64,000 nucleotides of DNA from Daucus carota subsp. sativus (lineage: Eukaryota; Streptophyta; Magnoliopsida; Apiales; Apiaceae). Both the position numbers and the translations under genes were made by a program. The stretch lies in the NCBI RefSeq assembly GCF_001625215.2, contig NC_030383.2, positions 62,362,949 to 62,426,948 of the forward strand, written 5' to 3'. Position 1 is the stretch's first letter. The number at the start of each line of letters is the position of its first letter. Positions 12,501-23,950 of the stretch are shown one piece after another. The notes under the pieces were generated by a model. The model saw only the letters and a list, made by a program, of their open reading frames with translations, ran no database searches and was not told the DNA's origin.

Positions 12501-13424
12501 GTGGAGGAGACACTCTGGTGGAAGAGAGACAAGTTGCTATGTATTCACCCTCTGATAAAAACCCTACACTCAGAAAAACCCATTTTCTTAAACCCCTTTT
12601 TAGTGAAGATCATGATCATTTTCCCCCTGCACCATTTTCACTATTTTCATCGAAACCCACCTTTAAAAAGACGGAAAGATTTGATTTGCATCGATATAAG
12701 AAGTACCCATCATTTAGACTAAGGATCAGCCAAGCGATTCTCAGGGGAAGGAATTGGGCTTCCTTTAACTAATACATAAGCCTCTCATTCTTGAATGTCT
12801 TCACTTCTCCGAGCTGATTGGTCTGAAATTATTTACCATGGATTAAACTAGATTCAGTAAGCTTTGGGCCTTGGTATGGCTGTGCTAATACGGTAATACC
12901 TGATAATGGCGATGAAAAGTTGAAAATTTTATTCGATGTATTACATCTAAAGCCTAAAGGGGACAAATAAGTCGGGCTCTTATACTAAATTTACACACTA
13001 TTTTGCAGGGATGGGAGCATATCTGTTTCTTTTATACAGAAGTACCTAATGAGGAAACTAAACCTTCCTGGTGAAGATGAAGTGAGTGATCTTTTTCCAG
13101 CCATGTATAATTTTTTTAGCACAAGTCATAACAAGCAATATGAACGAAATAAGCTTTTGGTAGTTCTGGTTTCTTTGGCATTAAAGTATGTATTCTCATA
13201 TGTTTCTGGTAGCTTCATAGTTTATGGTAATTATTTTTTTTGAACTACAGATTGAGATCAGATGCAGGGGCGAGCCGGTTGTCCCCACATTACAACTGCA
13301 TAAACTGATTGAACTGTGGCTGCAAAAAATATCATCGTCTGAAAAAGTATCTGCAAAAATTGGCTCCTCAGCGAAGGAATTTGTAATGGTTTTGGGATAT
13401 GCCCGTAAACCCCCATCTGCTTGA
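8117..13424 (+). CDS. DRIP: RING E3 ubiquitin ligase, DRIP type (7 exons)
   Basis: Exons: 8117-8231, 9795-9894, 10055-10349, 10463-10890, 11012-11062, 13009-13081, 13251-13424; 1236 nt, 411 aa, close to the roughly 420 aa of Arabidopsis DRIP1/2. A complete C3HC4 RING is built across the first junction ([28 protein letters not shown] at about residues 17-70). It is followed by [14 protein letters not shown], a basic low-complexity middle, and a C-terminal RAWUL ubiquitin-like region ending [19 protein letters not shown] proteins are nuclear E3 ligases that ubiquitinate the drought factor DREB2A; applying that role here is inference. ATG 8129 is an alternative start four codons downstream. The second intron starts with an unusual GTCCAA donor. 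The upstream CT-rich leader probably contains a 5'-UTR intron ending near 8098. Confidence 0.9.
8410..9500 (+). repeat. Diverged direct duplication inside intron 1
   Basis: The segment around 8415-8820 resembles 9106-9495 in order: TTGTTAGATGCT, then GATTAATTAGT-like, then AAGTCTT, then GATGAAGGATGC. The offset is about 680 bp. It lies wholly within intron 1 of the DRIP-type gene. Confidence 0.5.
9493..9580. repeat. (AT)44 microsatellite
   Basis: An uninterrupted AT dinucleotide run of 88 bases in intron 1 of the DRIP-type gene. It is likely length-polymorphic. Confidence 0.95.
11736..12119 (+). repeat. Tandem duplication in intron 5, period about 217 bp
   Basis: Two copies begin CTGGGATACTTGTTTAATTT (11736 and 11953). 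Both run through GACTTATGGTTTTGGTGTAT to GTATATAAATCCTAT, with scattered substitutions. They lie in the 1.95-kb intron 5 of the DRIP-type gene. Confidence 0.8.
12482..12772 (+). pseudogene. Plant mobile domain (PMD) protein 5' fragment in intron
   Basis: An open frame inside intron 5 of the DRIP-type gene. It begins [20 protein letters not shown] and continues with [12 protein letters not shown]. This matches my recollection of the N-terminal leader of plant mobile domain (MAIN/MAIL, transposon-related) proteins, where a 'DTLVEEREELMVSP...NPT.R.AHFLKP' type sequence precedes the PMD. The PMD itself does not follow: the frame ends after about 97 codons in unrelated sequence. Probably a captured or truncated fragment. 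The assignment rests on motif memory only. Confidence 0.45.
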
Positions 13425-14489
13425 GGATATACATCTATCTATCGAATGTTTCGTTTTAGTCGGGAGAATTTCTGCTGAACTGGACACAACCATCACAATT
13501 TCTGCGTTTCTCCATTTACACAAGCCCATGAGCAAGTGCCTAGCCTGCTGACATTACAATGCAGCATTTTTCTCCGAAACCTAAGCACTATGCATGGTGT
13601 GCTGGTGATTGAGGGCGTGTTAACCACCATGTTCAGCTGTTGTTAATTGTGCTAATTTTAATTTTATTTTTTAATTTCGTTTACTAGTTGTACTATTATT
13701 CGGAGAACTTGTTGTAACTTGTATATACTATTTAGATGTGTTATTACTGTCTGTTGTCTTTAATCTTTGTCAAAAAGGATTAAGTTCAGTTTGATGGGTA
13801 TTTTTCTTTTTCAAGTTGCAGTTTGATAAGAGACTATTTGGGTTTTGGCTTTCATTCCATCGAGAAAATGCTGGATAATTCCGAATCATGAGATTCTCAG
13901 ATTCATCATGTATAATTGCATTTTCAAATTCAAATCAAAATCAAATGAACAATCTTGAATCATTACTCGTTACAATATTATTATCAATTTTGTTTTATTA
14001 AAATTAAGCAAATCATTCAAATCAAGTGAACAATCTTGAATCATTATTTATTACAGTATTCATTATCAAATTCATTCCATTGAAATCGAGCATATTGAAA
14101 ACCGAAACCCAATATAATTATCATAGGTCATACAAGTAAAAAATATATGTGAAGGTCAGAACCATCATTTTACTTTATCCTACAAATATTTACTTCTTAA
14201 TTAAAATAAGGGCGTTCTTTAGAAATACAAGTTGCAGGAATTATTTTCAAAAATACGGTGAAATCTTCATTGCAACTGTGTCTACCGGAAAGACAAGACG
14301 TTGCAATCTCATTTATAACTTTGACCGTATTTTTTCAAATAATTATGAAAATACAGATATTTTTACAAATTTTCTTAAAAAACTTGAAATTCAGCCCAAA
14401 ATAGCAAAACCCGGCCCAAATAAAACCCAACCGACATAACCCAACCCGAACAAACTTGAATTTCAGCCCAAAATATCACCACACCAACC
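13425..14489. other. 3' region of DRIP-type gene and spacer
   Basis: Holds the probable 3' UTR to about 13780. Two diverged direct repeats of an AATCAARTGAACAATCTTGAATCATTA-like unit follow (about 13937 and 14017). No gene recognised. Confidence 0.5.
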
Positions 14490-15216
14490 TAGAGCTGAAC
14501 AAAAAGACCGGGCCTAAAAAGACCGTCTGGTCTGGCCCGGTAAAAAGACCGGATAAAGCCCGTCTACTAAAAGCCCGGCCCGGTCTTTATCTGGCGTGCA
14601 AGTCCTTACAAGTCCTTGATTTTTTGTCAAAAATCTGGCCCGGCCCGGCCCGGCAAAAAATCTGGCCTGGATAAAGACCGGGCCTGATAAAAGACCGGTC
14701 TAAAACCTGGATAAAAGCTCGAAAAGCCCGGATGAAAAGCCCGATTAACCTATAAATCGGAGTTTTTTACACATCCAAGTCCATGTATAAATATTAAACA
14801 TATCCCCACATCAACTAGATTAATTAATGCTACACGTACTGACACAAATTTATATACAAAATTTAAATTAATTTCAATCAATTCAAGATATGTATACATA
14901 TATATCACGTCAATTCATTTATACAACTCAAATTTCAGTTAAATAGAATGATATGGAAAAACTCAATAAAAAAAGGTCATATAATTATTTAAAATCATAA
15001 CTAAAAAAAGCCCGGATAAAAGCCCGGTTAAATCTGGCCCGGCCTGGTAGGCCGAAGTAGGCCTCATTTTTTCATAATAAATCTGGCCCGGCCCGGCCCG
15101 ATTTTTGAAAAGCCCGGTCCGGGCTTTTGAAAAAAAGCCCGGGTTTTTGAAAAAAAGCCCGGGCTTTTGAAGGACCGGTCCCGAGCCTAGTGGGCCGGTC
15201 CTTTTGTTCAGCTCTA
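14490..15216. mobile_element. hAT-type non-autonomous element
   Basis: The terminal inverted repeats start TAGAGCTGAACAAAAAGACC and end GGTCCTTTTGTTCAGCTCTA. The 8-bp target duplication CACCAACC (14482-14489, 15217-15224) is typical of hAT elements. Both sub-terminal regions are packed with CCCGG/GCCCGG repeats. No transposase frame is present. It sits about 200 bp upstream of the SRP9 start codon. Confidence 0.8.
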
Positions 15217-15414
15217 CACCAACCCACTAAAAACCAAATAGAAAAACCCGACCCGACCCGAACAGGGTTTTAGCTTTAGCTACTATAATATTTCAAGCTC
15301 CCAGAAACTGAATCAAACAGATCGAAATTCAACAATCCATTACATCTATACACATAATCAGACACACAAATTGTTACACACAGACATCAACCTATACATA
15401 CACACAAAAACAAC

Positions 15415-18400
15415 ATGGTTTATATTACATCATGGGATGACTTCGTAGAGCGATCAGTTCAGCTGTTCCGTGCTCATCCAGACAAAGTAAGTCCCATGAT
15501 GTTTTTTATCACATTTATTTATGTATGTGTAATTAATTTTGTAGTATTATATTTGGGTTTTTTTTTGGTAATAAATTGTTGAATTAATTTTGTGTTTTTT
15601 GATTGTGTTGGTAGACAAGGTATGTGATGAAGTACAGGAATTGTGATGGGAAGTTGGTGCTTAAGGTCACTGACGACAAAGAGGTATTGGGTTCTTGTTT
15701 TTTTCTCGAAACGCGAAGAATGGGCATTGTTATGTAGGAATATGTGTGTTTGTTATCGAGCTGATAGCAACTTGTTAATGTAGTTAGTGAGGTTGGATTT
15801 CGTGTTTTAGGGTAGGATTGGGTTTTTGTTTAATTGAGAATTGAGATGTCGTTTGGGGGTTTTAGGGGTGTATGAGGTTTGTGATCAACACGAAAGTAGT
15901 TGATATAATGTGTATTATCATTTATTTTGGATGTGTTTGGTTTGTTAGATTTGTGATTCGCAGAATATTGGCATGGCAAGTCTAGTTTGTACTATGCTTA
16001 GGCTTGAGGATATCCAATGGTCTAGATTTCAGCTGCATTGTATTTGATTCTTTTGTGATTGATAATACTTGGGGAGAGAGTGGGATTAGTAAGCCCTCAA
16101 AGATGAACTAGAATGTGACGACAGTAGTTCATACGAATATATGCTTTGGATTAAGTATGATAAAATTGAGTGTCTGTTCTGGATAGTCCAAGGATTATAA
16201 TTCTTGTAAACGAACATAGCTTTTAGTGTTTATGGTATTTTAGTTTTGTTGCTAGAATAAGTGTCAAGTTTCTTTCGACACGAAACATATATAAGAATGT
16301 ATAGGATGTTTAGACATAAATAATATACTTTTTTTAATCAGGAGAGATTTAGGATATAACAGATGATACCCCCTTCTCAAGGATATATCAAATCAGTTGT
16401 GGATAAAATTTAATTTGTTGTAAAATTGCATCTGCTGATGTTAAAATTATGCAATAGTCATGTATCACGCCTAAGAATCTATTTTACATTTTGTTGTAAG
16501 TGTGCTTTTGTCGTTTGCAGAGGAGGTTACCACATTAATACAATACTCAATCTTTTATCTACCGCTTTACAGTACCATATATGTTCAATTATTCGCAATT
16601 TGAACGGTTACTGGAATTTTAAGCTCGAGATCAATTTATCCCTTTCTTACAAATGCGGACGGGGTTCGCGACCACATGAAATAATGATTTTTATCATAGG
16701 CTATATTGAAGTTGGCCAATTGGGTTAATTCCTTTTTTCATATCATGCACATGCCAGTTGTTTTACATCCCTGCCTCTGTGTCCTCGTGCCGTCTTGTAT
16801 ATTATACCATAACAAGTTAAGCACATATAATCAACCATCAATAATAACTGTAATAAACATAATAGCATTATTGTTAAAATATCTGATGCAAAATACAATT
16901 AACCCTTATTCCCTTAAGCTTACTTGACTTTAAGAGTGCCACCTACACTTTTCCAATCTCTGGTTGCTTGATAATTAAGTATAGTACTTAGTTTCTAAGT
17001 TCTAACAGTTAAAAGATTATGTCATAGCATTGAAATTCTCTTTCTGTAGAACTATATTGTTATGTGGTTTATACAACTAAAATTCAGCATTCAGGATTGG
17101 GTGGACTTGTATTTCTACCAAAGTAAGAGAAGTCTTGTGATATTTAAGCAAAACGCTACACTGCACTTAATTGCCTCATTTGAACTAGCCCCTATTTCTA
17201 ATAGTTGCCGCTGCTAAATGGTCTTGGTTCTTGAATGTTACTCTTTGATGGTTCTGTGGCATGTGGACTTGGCTGAGTAAATGGGATTTTTTATAGTAAT
17301 GTACTTTGACCAAGATTTGGCACCTTGAACTTACAATTGAAGTGAGGTTGGGCTGTGCTTTAATATGTTCTCATACAAAACACAAGAAAAAGAAATGTGC
17401 CGACTGTGTTTGCTATGACAGAAATTGTCTCAAAGGTTAGGTTGTAAATAAATACATCAATTCATCTCTCCACTGGGCAAAATTTCCTCCCGGGGAAGTA
17501 GCTAATCTTCTTGAATTACGATTTTCAATTATGACCTCTGCCGTCTTTCTTGTGTAATTATCAATAGATGTATGTTATGTTACAGTTCCTTCAGTTCTGA
17601 AACTTACTATATGAAATGTATTGGCATCAGTTGTATAGCTGAGTCTATATATCAGATCTCAACTTAGGCCCTGAAAGTCTTTCTTGAGGGATTCTTCTGT
17701 GTACTAGATGTACGTTGTAGCCTATGTTACCCGGACTCTTCATTTTGTGTCGAGTACCCGTGTCGGACACTCGACACTCGGACATGGGTATGGACACTCA
17801 GACACTTATTTTAAGCCAAAAACATGTAACGTATTCAAATTATTGCCGAGTCCGACACTCGGACACATATCCATGTTGGACACTTTTAGCCGAGTCCGGG
17901 TAACATAGGTTGTAGCCTCTTCAATTTCAAATTTACCCCGTTACGTGTATTGACCTGATTGGGTCTGGATGATATATGTTAAATCAAAGCTTTTTCATTT
18001 GACCTTTTATGTGATGGTGTATTGTTTCTTTGTATTTCCTAGTGTCTCAAGTTTAAGACAGACCAGGCTCAAGATGCCAAGAAGATGGAAAAGCTCAATA
18101 ACATATTTTTTACTTTGATGGCTCGTGGTCCTGAAGGTATGGCTTGAAGTTGAAAAGTTATTTCTACCATTCAGCAGATGTTGATTTACTATGAGATATA
18201 ATTATATATTATATATTGTTCACGTATTTGCGGTCATGAATTCCGCTAGCATGACCTTTTTGCTAATTATAGCATAGCCTTTTAAATTTTAATACTGAAA
18301 CTAATTACCAACATAATGGTCGAGCCTGTAAATTGTAATCTGTTATTGCGAGATCTAATGCAGATAGCGGTTTCGTAATTGTAACACACAAATTTAAATC

Positions 18401-18752
18401 AATATTAGAAATTTGCTGCTTGTTTAAATTTGTTCTTGAGAGGATGTAATGGCTTTCTATTAACTGCACTAGGTGCGAACTCTTTTTCATCTCTTCAGCC
18501 TTCACTGACCCTGATATGTGATAAAAACTTGTAAATTAACATTATCATTGTCTAAACTTGCCAAGTTAATTTTCTATGCGAGCATTGCCTTCATGCGATA
18601 TCTAAGCTGTGGTGTTGAGTATACATTCTGCGAGTCAATCTAATATGGAAGCATTTCTGCTCTTTTAATTTGCAGTGGATTTTAATGAAGTAGCTGGAAA
18701 AGAACAAGCAGAAGCACAACCTGCAAAGAAAGGACGAGGAAGAAAGCAATGA
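15415..18752 (+). CDS. SRP9: Signal recognition particle 9 kDa protein (4 exons)
   Basis: Exons: 15415-15486, 15615-15683, 18043-18136, 18676-18752; 312 nt, 103 aa, the usual plant SRP9 length. It begins MVYITSWDDFVERSVQLF, continues through RYVMKYRNCDGKLVLKVTD and CLKFKTDQAQDAKKMEKL, and ends in the basic tail AKKGRGRKQ. SRP9 pairs with SRP14 to form the Alu-domain cap of the signal recognition particle, which binds SRP RNA and pauses elongation while secretory nascent chains are delivered to the ER; this is family knowledge. All junctions have GT-AG sites and keep frame. The start is the first ATG after an A-rich leader. Intron 2 is large (2.36 kb) and carries a MITE. No defects seen. Confidence 0.95.
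17721..17909. mobile_element. MULE-type MITE in SRP9 intron 2
   Basis: 18-bp perfect terminal inverted repeats, CCTATGTTACCCGGACTC (17721-17738) and its complement (17892-17909). The interior is made of short GTGTCGGACACTCGG-like units. TTGTAG (17715-17720) is repeated immediately after the element and extends to TTGTAGCCT if the first three element bases are counted. That would be the 9-bp duplication expected of Mutator-like elements. Confidence 0.7.
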
Positions 18753-21174
18753 TTTTATATAAATATCACAACTTGTCACCTTGTTGGTTTAGCAAAAATG
18801 TATACAAGTCTGTGCGGTTCTCTTATTCTCAGAGCAATTACTCTAGTTTCAGGGGGGGCATTTCTATTTCACCATTTTTGTTATTGTTAGCATACTATTA
18901 CAGGATCATTTAAAAGGTGAGGTGTTGGATGGCGGAATTTCCATCGTGCTCATCGGTTTATCCCCTTTTGAGTAAATGACACATGACAATCTTTGTCGGT
19001 CTCTTTCATGTGTATGGTTTTATTTTGTTTATCATTTTCGATTTTGTGTATGGCCTGTATGATAATTTGAATTTGTGGAGCAGGGTTGTTTGCTCATAAT
19101 GTTATCCATCTTGAGTTCTTGATCTCAGAACGATATCATGTACTGGAAGTCAATGATAGGGGCTGGGTGGGGGCATGTTTTGTCATGTAGAATGTCTTGT
19201 TGTCTCTTAAAATATGTTCCGAGTTTTGACAATATATGGAGAGTTGGCCTCCCTATAGGTCGTATTTTTCAACTTCTGCACCGTACTCAAATCTGGGCGG
19301 AATGGGATGAGAGGCTAATCCAGACCGAAAATCCGAGTCATTAAGTGAATTTTTTTTATTCAAACTCATGTTTTCTCCTTGAAACATTAACTTATGCTAC
19401 TTTCAGATAATTAAAAACTAAAATTTAGATTTCATCTCGGATTATTTTAATTTCTATATATGTGCATATATATGATTGTAGAAATCGAGAATTAGAACTA
19501 ATCGGTTGAGTTAGATTCATAATCTAGAGGATATTTATTGGAAAGCTTGTACATAAATCGGAGATTTTAATCAAATCAGAGTGGAATCAATAAATCAATG
19601 ATTTTTTTTATGAGTAATCAAAAACAATTTAGAACACCCTCAAATTTTTGGGAATTTATTTACATTCCCATTGCAGTGCACTAGTGACTAGACAAGAAAA
19701 ACATATTCTTGGTTTAACCTTTTATTTGCAGCTAGCTTTACAGGAAAAGTCATTTTTGGTATATGGAGAATAAAGTACGAAGAATGTTGTAATTATAAGC
19801 ATCTTGAATTTATACCGTTAAAATTAATAACTAGATTATGCTACTATTATCGTATCGAATCCCGATGTGTTAGACAAAGACATCACATCGCTTTTTTAAT
19901 CCGCTTTGCTGTAAACTAAAGAAAAGAGTCTGTTTATTTTTATTCCCATGTGCCTCAAAAGCATGCGAGGTTCGTTTTTTTCCCTTTCAATGCCTTACTT
20001 AAAATTAATCCTACATAATATTTTTATATGGAGGATAATTTATTGTTTTATTTAGACTCGTTTCCTTTTTCTTTAATTTTGGATGGATAATTCTACATAC
20101 ATTTTATTCTCTTTAAGATCGTAATAAAATGTGTTCACGGATATGAATTTCATGTACATTTTATCATTTCCTTGTAAAAAATTTATTTTTCATTATCCAT
20201 AATCTAATTCAATATTTTAAAATTGATATAGTCGAATATAATGAGATAACTGATTAATTATTATCATCTGTCATTTTAGATATTTTTATTTATTTTTTTG
20301 AAATCGTCATCTTAGATATTCTTAAATTCGATATCCGTTGGTAAACAAAATTGATCATACAAGAAAATTCAATCCAGCCCGAAAAAGGTTATTCTTTGCT
20401 AAAGAGACAGATTGTCTACAGGCAACAAAGCAGGTGATTAACACTTGGGTGTGGATTCACGTATATTAATAGCATAGATTTAACTAAAAAAATACATAAA
20501 AAATATTGATCTTTTCATTTTAAACTTTTAATATATATATATAAATGTTAAATAGCTCAGTAAAAAATTATATCATTCTAATATTTTTCACGTGGAACAT
20601 TTTCTTCCGTTAGATATATACTAATATCGTTCATATTTCGGAACAATACGTGTGAAACACTTGCAAGTTACATCACATATTAAAGTGTACACTGCAGAAT
20701 TGTTACCGTTAAAATACTAACTACTGTGCTTTACACAAATATAGTTTCTTCGATATTCCCGTTGGGATAAAGTCTTCAACTTTAATCTTCTTTTTATTTT
20801 ATTTTGTTGCTTTTAAAGAAATTACTGCAAGGATTCAGGCACTATGGCACAGTATTATTGACACATAATTCGGCACGGCTTTTGAGGTAGAATTTTTACT
20901 ATTGGTACAAAATGGACTTCGTTTAATTAGTTATTTTATTTACATTTTGCTTGCTTTTTACTGTAGATTAAAGATATGTTGTTGGATTGCATTTGAATTA
21001 TGTTAGACGTTTAAGTTTAATGTCGTTGGGTTCCGTTCAAATGACTTTATAATAATATAATAATATAATAGTATTATAACAATTCAAGAATCAAGGAGCC
21101 ACACCTTAGGTTAAAATGTCCGATCCATTTCTGAATGGGTAGATAAGTAAAATTGCCGCATGTCAAACTAAGAT
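18753..21174. other. SRP9 3' region and AT-rich spacer
   Basis: The probable 3' UTR extends to about 19100. The rest is AT-rich spacer without a recognisable gene, RNA or defined transposon end. Confidence 0.5.
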
Positions 21175-21183
21175 ATATGATAT

Positions 21184-21356
21184 GTGTCATGAGCACATAA
21201 GCTCCAAATTCTATAAATTTGGTGGATTTTTATTGGTGTGGTTGGTGAATTTGTAGGGGATTTACCATTACAAAGAAGTAAGAACCAATCAAAATCTACT
21301 AAACTTATAAAAATTGGTGCTTAGTGTTTGCTCATGGACACACACTAGAAAAACCG
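21184..21356. mobile_element. MULE-type MITE, copy 2 of 3 (left end lost)
   Basis: Related to 7448-7640: the right end CTCATGGACACACACTAGAAAAACCG is intact in pattern. The left end lacks the CGGTTTTTCTAGT terminus and starts at GTGTCATGAGCAC. A perfect 9-bp repeat, ATATGATAT, still flanks both ends (21175-21183, 21357-21365). Confidence 0.65.
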
Positions 21357-21924
21357 ATATGATATATCAACTGTTTTGAACTTATATGCAATAATTTCAA
21401 GGGAAAGAGAAATTTGACTTTCAAATTAAACATAATTTTATTGTCTATATCTAATACCATAATGTTTAATCGTAGAAAAAGTAGTTATCAATCATGTCCC
21501 ATTTTACTCAAAAATTTAAACTCAAAAGTTTAATTGATTAAAAAAATGAATTTTACTAAATATTATTATATTTTTACAATTTAATATACGAGTCAGAACG
21601 TCAAACAATAGTTAAGAAAATGGTTTATAACAAAATGTACCATTTTCACCAAAAACTATCTACAAAATATCTTATTTCGTCTAAATAATATGTGTTATTT
21701 AAAAATAATTAACATAACATCAAGTGAAATCTAATCAATGTATGATATTTGAGTCACATGTATTATAATTAACAATCAAAAGTAAAAATTACAAAAGGAT
21801 AAAAGAAATTAGAAAAACATAACTTATTTATTAACCTTTTTATTAATATTAATTTTAGTAACTTAAATGCCGGTGTAAACCAGGCAGTCGTGAAGGACAT
21901 TTTGATATAATATCGGTTGAAAAG

Positions 21925-22220
21925 TACTCCCTTGTCCCATTTTTTTAATGATATTTTTGTCTAATCAAAACTTTTATATTTTAAAATTGGGTTCATGCTA
22001 AGCGCCGAAATTTGATATATTTTGAAGATTTTGATTTGTGTGGTTGATGTATTTGTATGGGGTCCATCATTATTAAGATTTGAGACCCAATCAAAATCTC
22101 TCAAACTTATAAAATTTCGCGCTTAGCATGTGCCAATGGATACACACTAAAAAAACCATTTAAAATTTATCAAAAATACATCGATTTCCTCACTTAAGAA
22201 AACGGGAGGGACGGAAGTAG
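21925..22220. mobile_element. Stowaway-like MITE split by another MITE
   Basis: Outer inverted ends TACTCCCTTGTCCCATTTTT (about 21927) and AACGGGAGGGACGGAAGTA (ending about 22219) fit the CTCCCTCCGT terminus of Stowaway/Tc1-mariner MITEs with TA duplications. The interior is interrupted by the MULE-type element at 21988-22157. Confidence 0.5.
21988..22157. mobile_element. MULE-type MITE, copy 3 of 3 (nested)
   Basis: Same family as 7448-7640: ATGCTAAGCGCCGAAATTT on the left, TTTCGCGCTTAGCATGTGCC and ACACACTAAAAAAACC on the right. The flanks TTTTAAAAT (21979-21987) and ATTTAAAAT (22158-22166) are a 9-bp duplication with one mismatch. Confidence 0.6.
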
Positions 22221-22456
22221 GAGACGAGTATGAAAACAGCACTTGCGAGTTGTGAGGTCAACAAGTGGACCCCACTAGTCCGTTTTTACCAGCTGAAAGA
22301 CCTTAACGTGCTCCATCTCCACTGCGTACGTTATAATTGTAGTAAGTGGCTAACGTAAACTAGTCAACACAGTACCTCGGCTCACGTGTCGCACTCACTG
22401 GAGTTAACCTCAAACGTGTCAACATGTCATTGGATACATGCATAATGTGTGATTAT

Positions 22457-22703
22457 GGGGCCGTTTGGGTGAGCTTAAAATAAGTGCTTATTGCTTAAAA
22501 TAAATAAGTGGAGTAGAAGTTAGAAGCAAGATAGGACTTATAAGTGATTAAGGTGTTTGGGAAATAAGTGGAAGCCCTGAAACAAAAGTTAGCATTCTTA
22601 ACTTTTTTTAAGTGCTTCTTGACTTCTTACACAAACGGTACGAAATAAGTGCTTCTAACTTATAAGTCGAGAAGTCTGGCTTATAAGAGGGGCCAAACAC
22701 CCA
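22457..22703. mobile_element. hAT-like MITE
   Basis: Inverted ends GGGGCCGTTTGGGTGAGCTT and AGAGGGGCCAAACACCCAC, with internal AATAAGTGCTTMT/CTTATAAG repeats, resemble the abundant GTTTGG-terminus hAT MITEs of plants. No clear target duplication was found. Confidence 0.45.
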
Positions 22704-22902
22704 CTATATGTCGACGCTCACTTTATTTAATAAGTTTTCATTTTCGGCAATCGGCAACCGTCTATGGCGGACTTATTGATAACATGCACCGTCACAAACT
22801 ATATGGACTATGGAGAGTATAATATTATTGTAAAACTTAATTTATCAATTTATTTGTCAACTGGTCAAATTATTTTATTCATCACTTATAAAATAATACT
22901 CC

Positions 22903-23156
22903 CTCAGTCTCTAAAAGTTTTTCCCATTTGAAATGTTGGGATTGTTTATAACATGAGAGAAATTACTAATATACATCTAATCTATAAGACTAAATATAGT
23001 CATGAGTGATTTTGTTGGATTCGTATTTGTGAATACTTTAATACGTTGAAATTTTTATATTTAATACTAATACAAAATTAAATATATTAATGATCAAAAG
23101 TATGTCGACAAGCGTGACAAAAAGAAAGAGGAAAATTATTAAGAGACATAGGGAAT
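22903..23156. mobile_element. Stowaway-like MITE
   Basis: Starts TACTCCCTCAGTCTC and ends GAGACATAGGGAATA; imperfect inverted termini of the CTCCCTC type. Confidence 0.5.
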
Positions 23157-23304
23157 ACTGAACTAATATGAATTTTATCATCAATTCATGTTCCAAATGT
23201 TCCTCTTATGCATTCAAAATTTTCTAAAACCAACAAAACTTTACAAGGTTCGTATCCATTATTCTCGTCAATTTGTTCAAATTTAGCGAGGAGTATCACA
23301 TAAA

Positions 23305-23376
23305 CACTTCCTCCTGTTTTACTTGTGATAATACTTTATACACTTCCTCCTGTTTTACTTGTGATAATACTTTATA
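23305..23376 (+). repeat. Perfect 36-bp tandem repeat, two copies
   Basis: Two identical 36-bp units beginning CACTTCCTCCTGTTTTACTT lie back to back at 23305-23340 and 23341-23376. Confidence 0.95.
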
Positions 23377-23394
23377 CTTAAAATAGTGAAAAAA

Positions 23395-23950
23395 GCCGCG
23401 CTTCGCGGCGGCGTGATAAATTTTGATATGAATCAAAATTATAATAGAATAAAAATTATTTTGAGTCATCTTCCCATTAAACATATCACAAATAAAAAAA
23501 TATTATAATTGATATTAAAATTTGTTTAAGTGATCATCCTGTCAAACACAATACTAATAATAAAATTAGTTCGAACCCCCCTCCCGTCAAAGACATTATT
23601 AACCCATAATTATTATTTTTATGATAAATTAAATATTATAATTTAGATCAAAATTAGTTTGAGCCGCTCTCTTGTCAAACACAATACTTATAACAAAACA
23701 TTATAATTTAGACTTTAGTTTGAGTCGTTTTACTGTCAAACACAATACTTCTAATTATGACAAAATTAAAGATTATTTTGAATTGTGTAACAAAAAAATA
23801 TATTATAACATAGATAAAAAATTATTTTAGCGACTTTACCGTCAAACATAATACTAATAGAAAATTTATTATTATTTGGATAAAAATTAGTTTGGGCCGC
23901 CTCCCGTGCCCGTTAAATGAAATACTAATCAAGAACCATTTACAATATCA
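23395..23950. repeat. GC hairpin followed by degenerate CRTCAAACAC repeats
   Basis: A perfect GCCGCG-CTT-CGCGGC stem-loop (about 23395) is followed by roughly seven imperfect repeats. Each contains a CGTCAAACACAATACT-like core followed by AT-rich sequence with ATTATAATTTAGAT. The last ends CCGCCTCCCGTGCCCG. The hairpin resembles a Helitron 3' hairpin on the minus strand, but no CTRRT terminus follows, so the class is unresolved. Confidence 0.45.

Noticed and set aside
23305-23376. Possible CRISPR-like direct repeats
   Set aside because: Two 36-bp units are adjacent with no spacer, in a plant nuclear genome. It is a simple tandem repeat.
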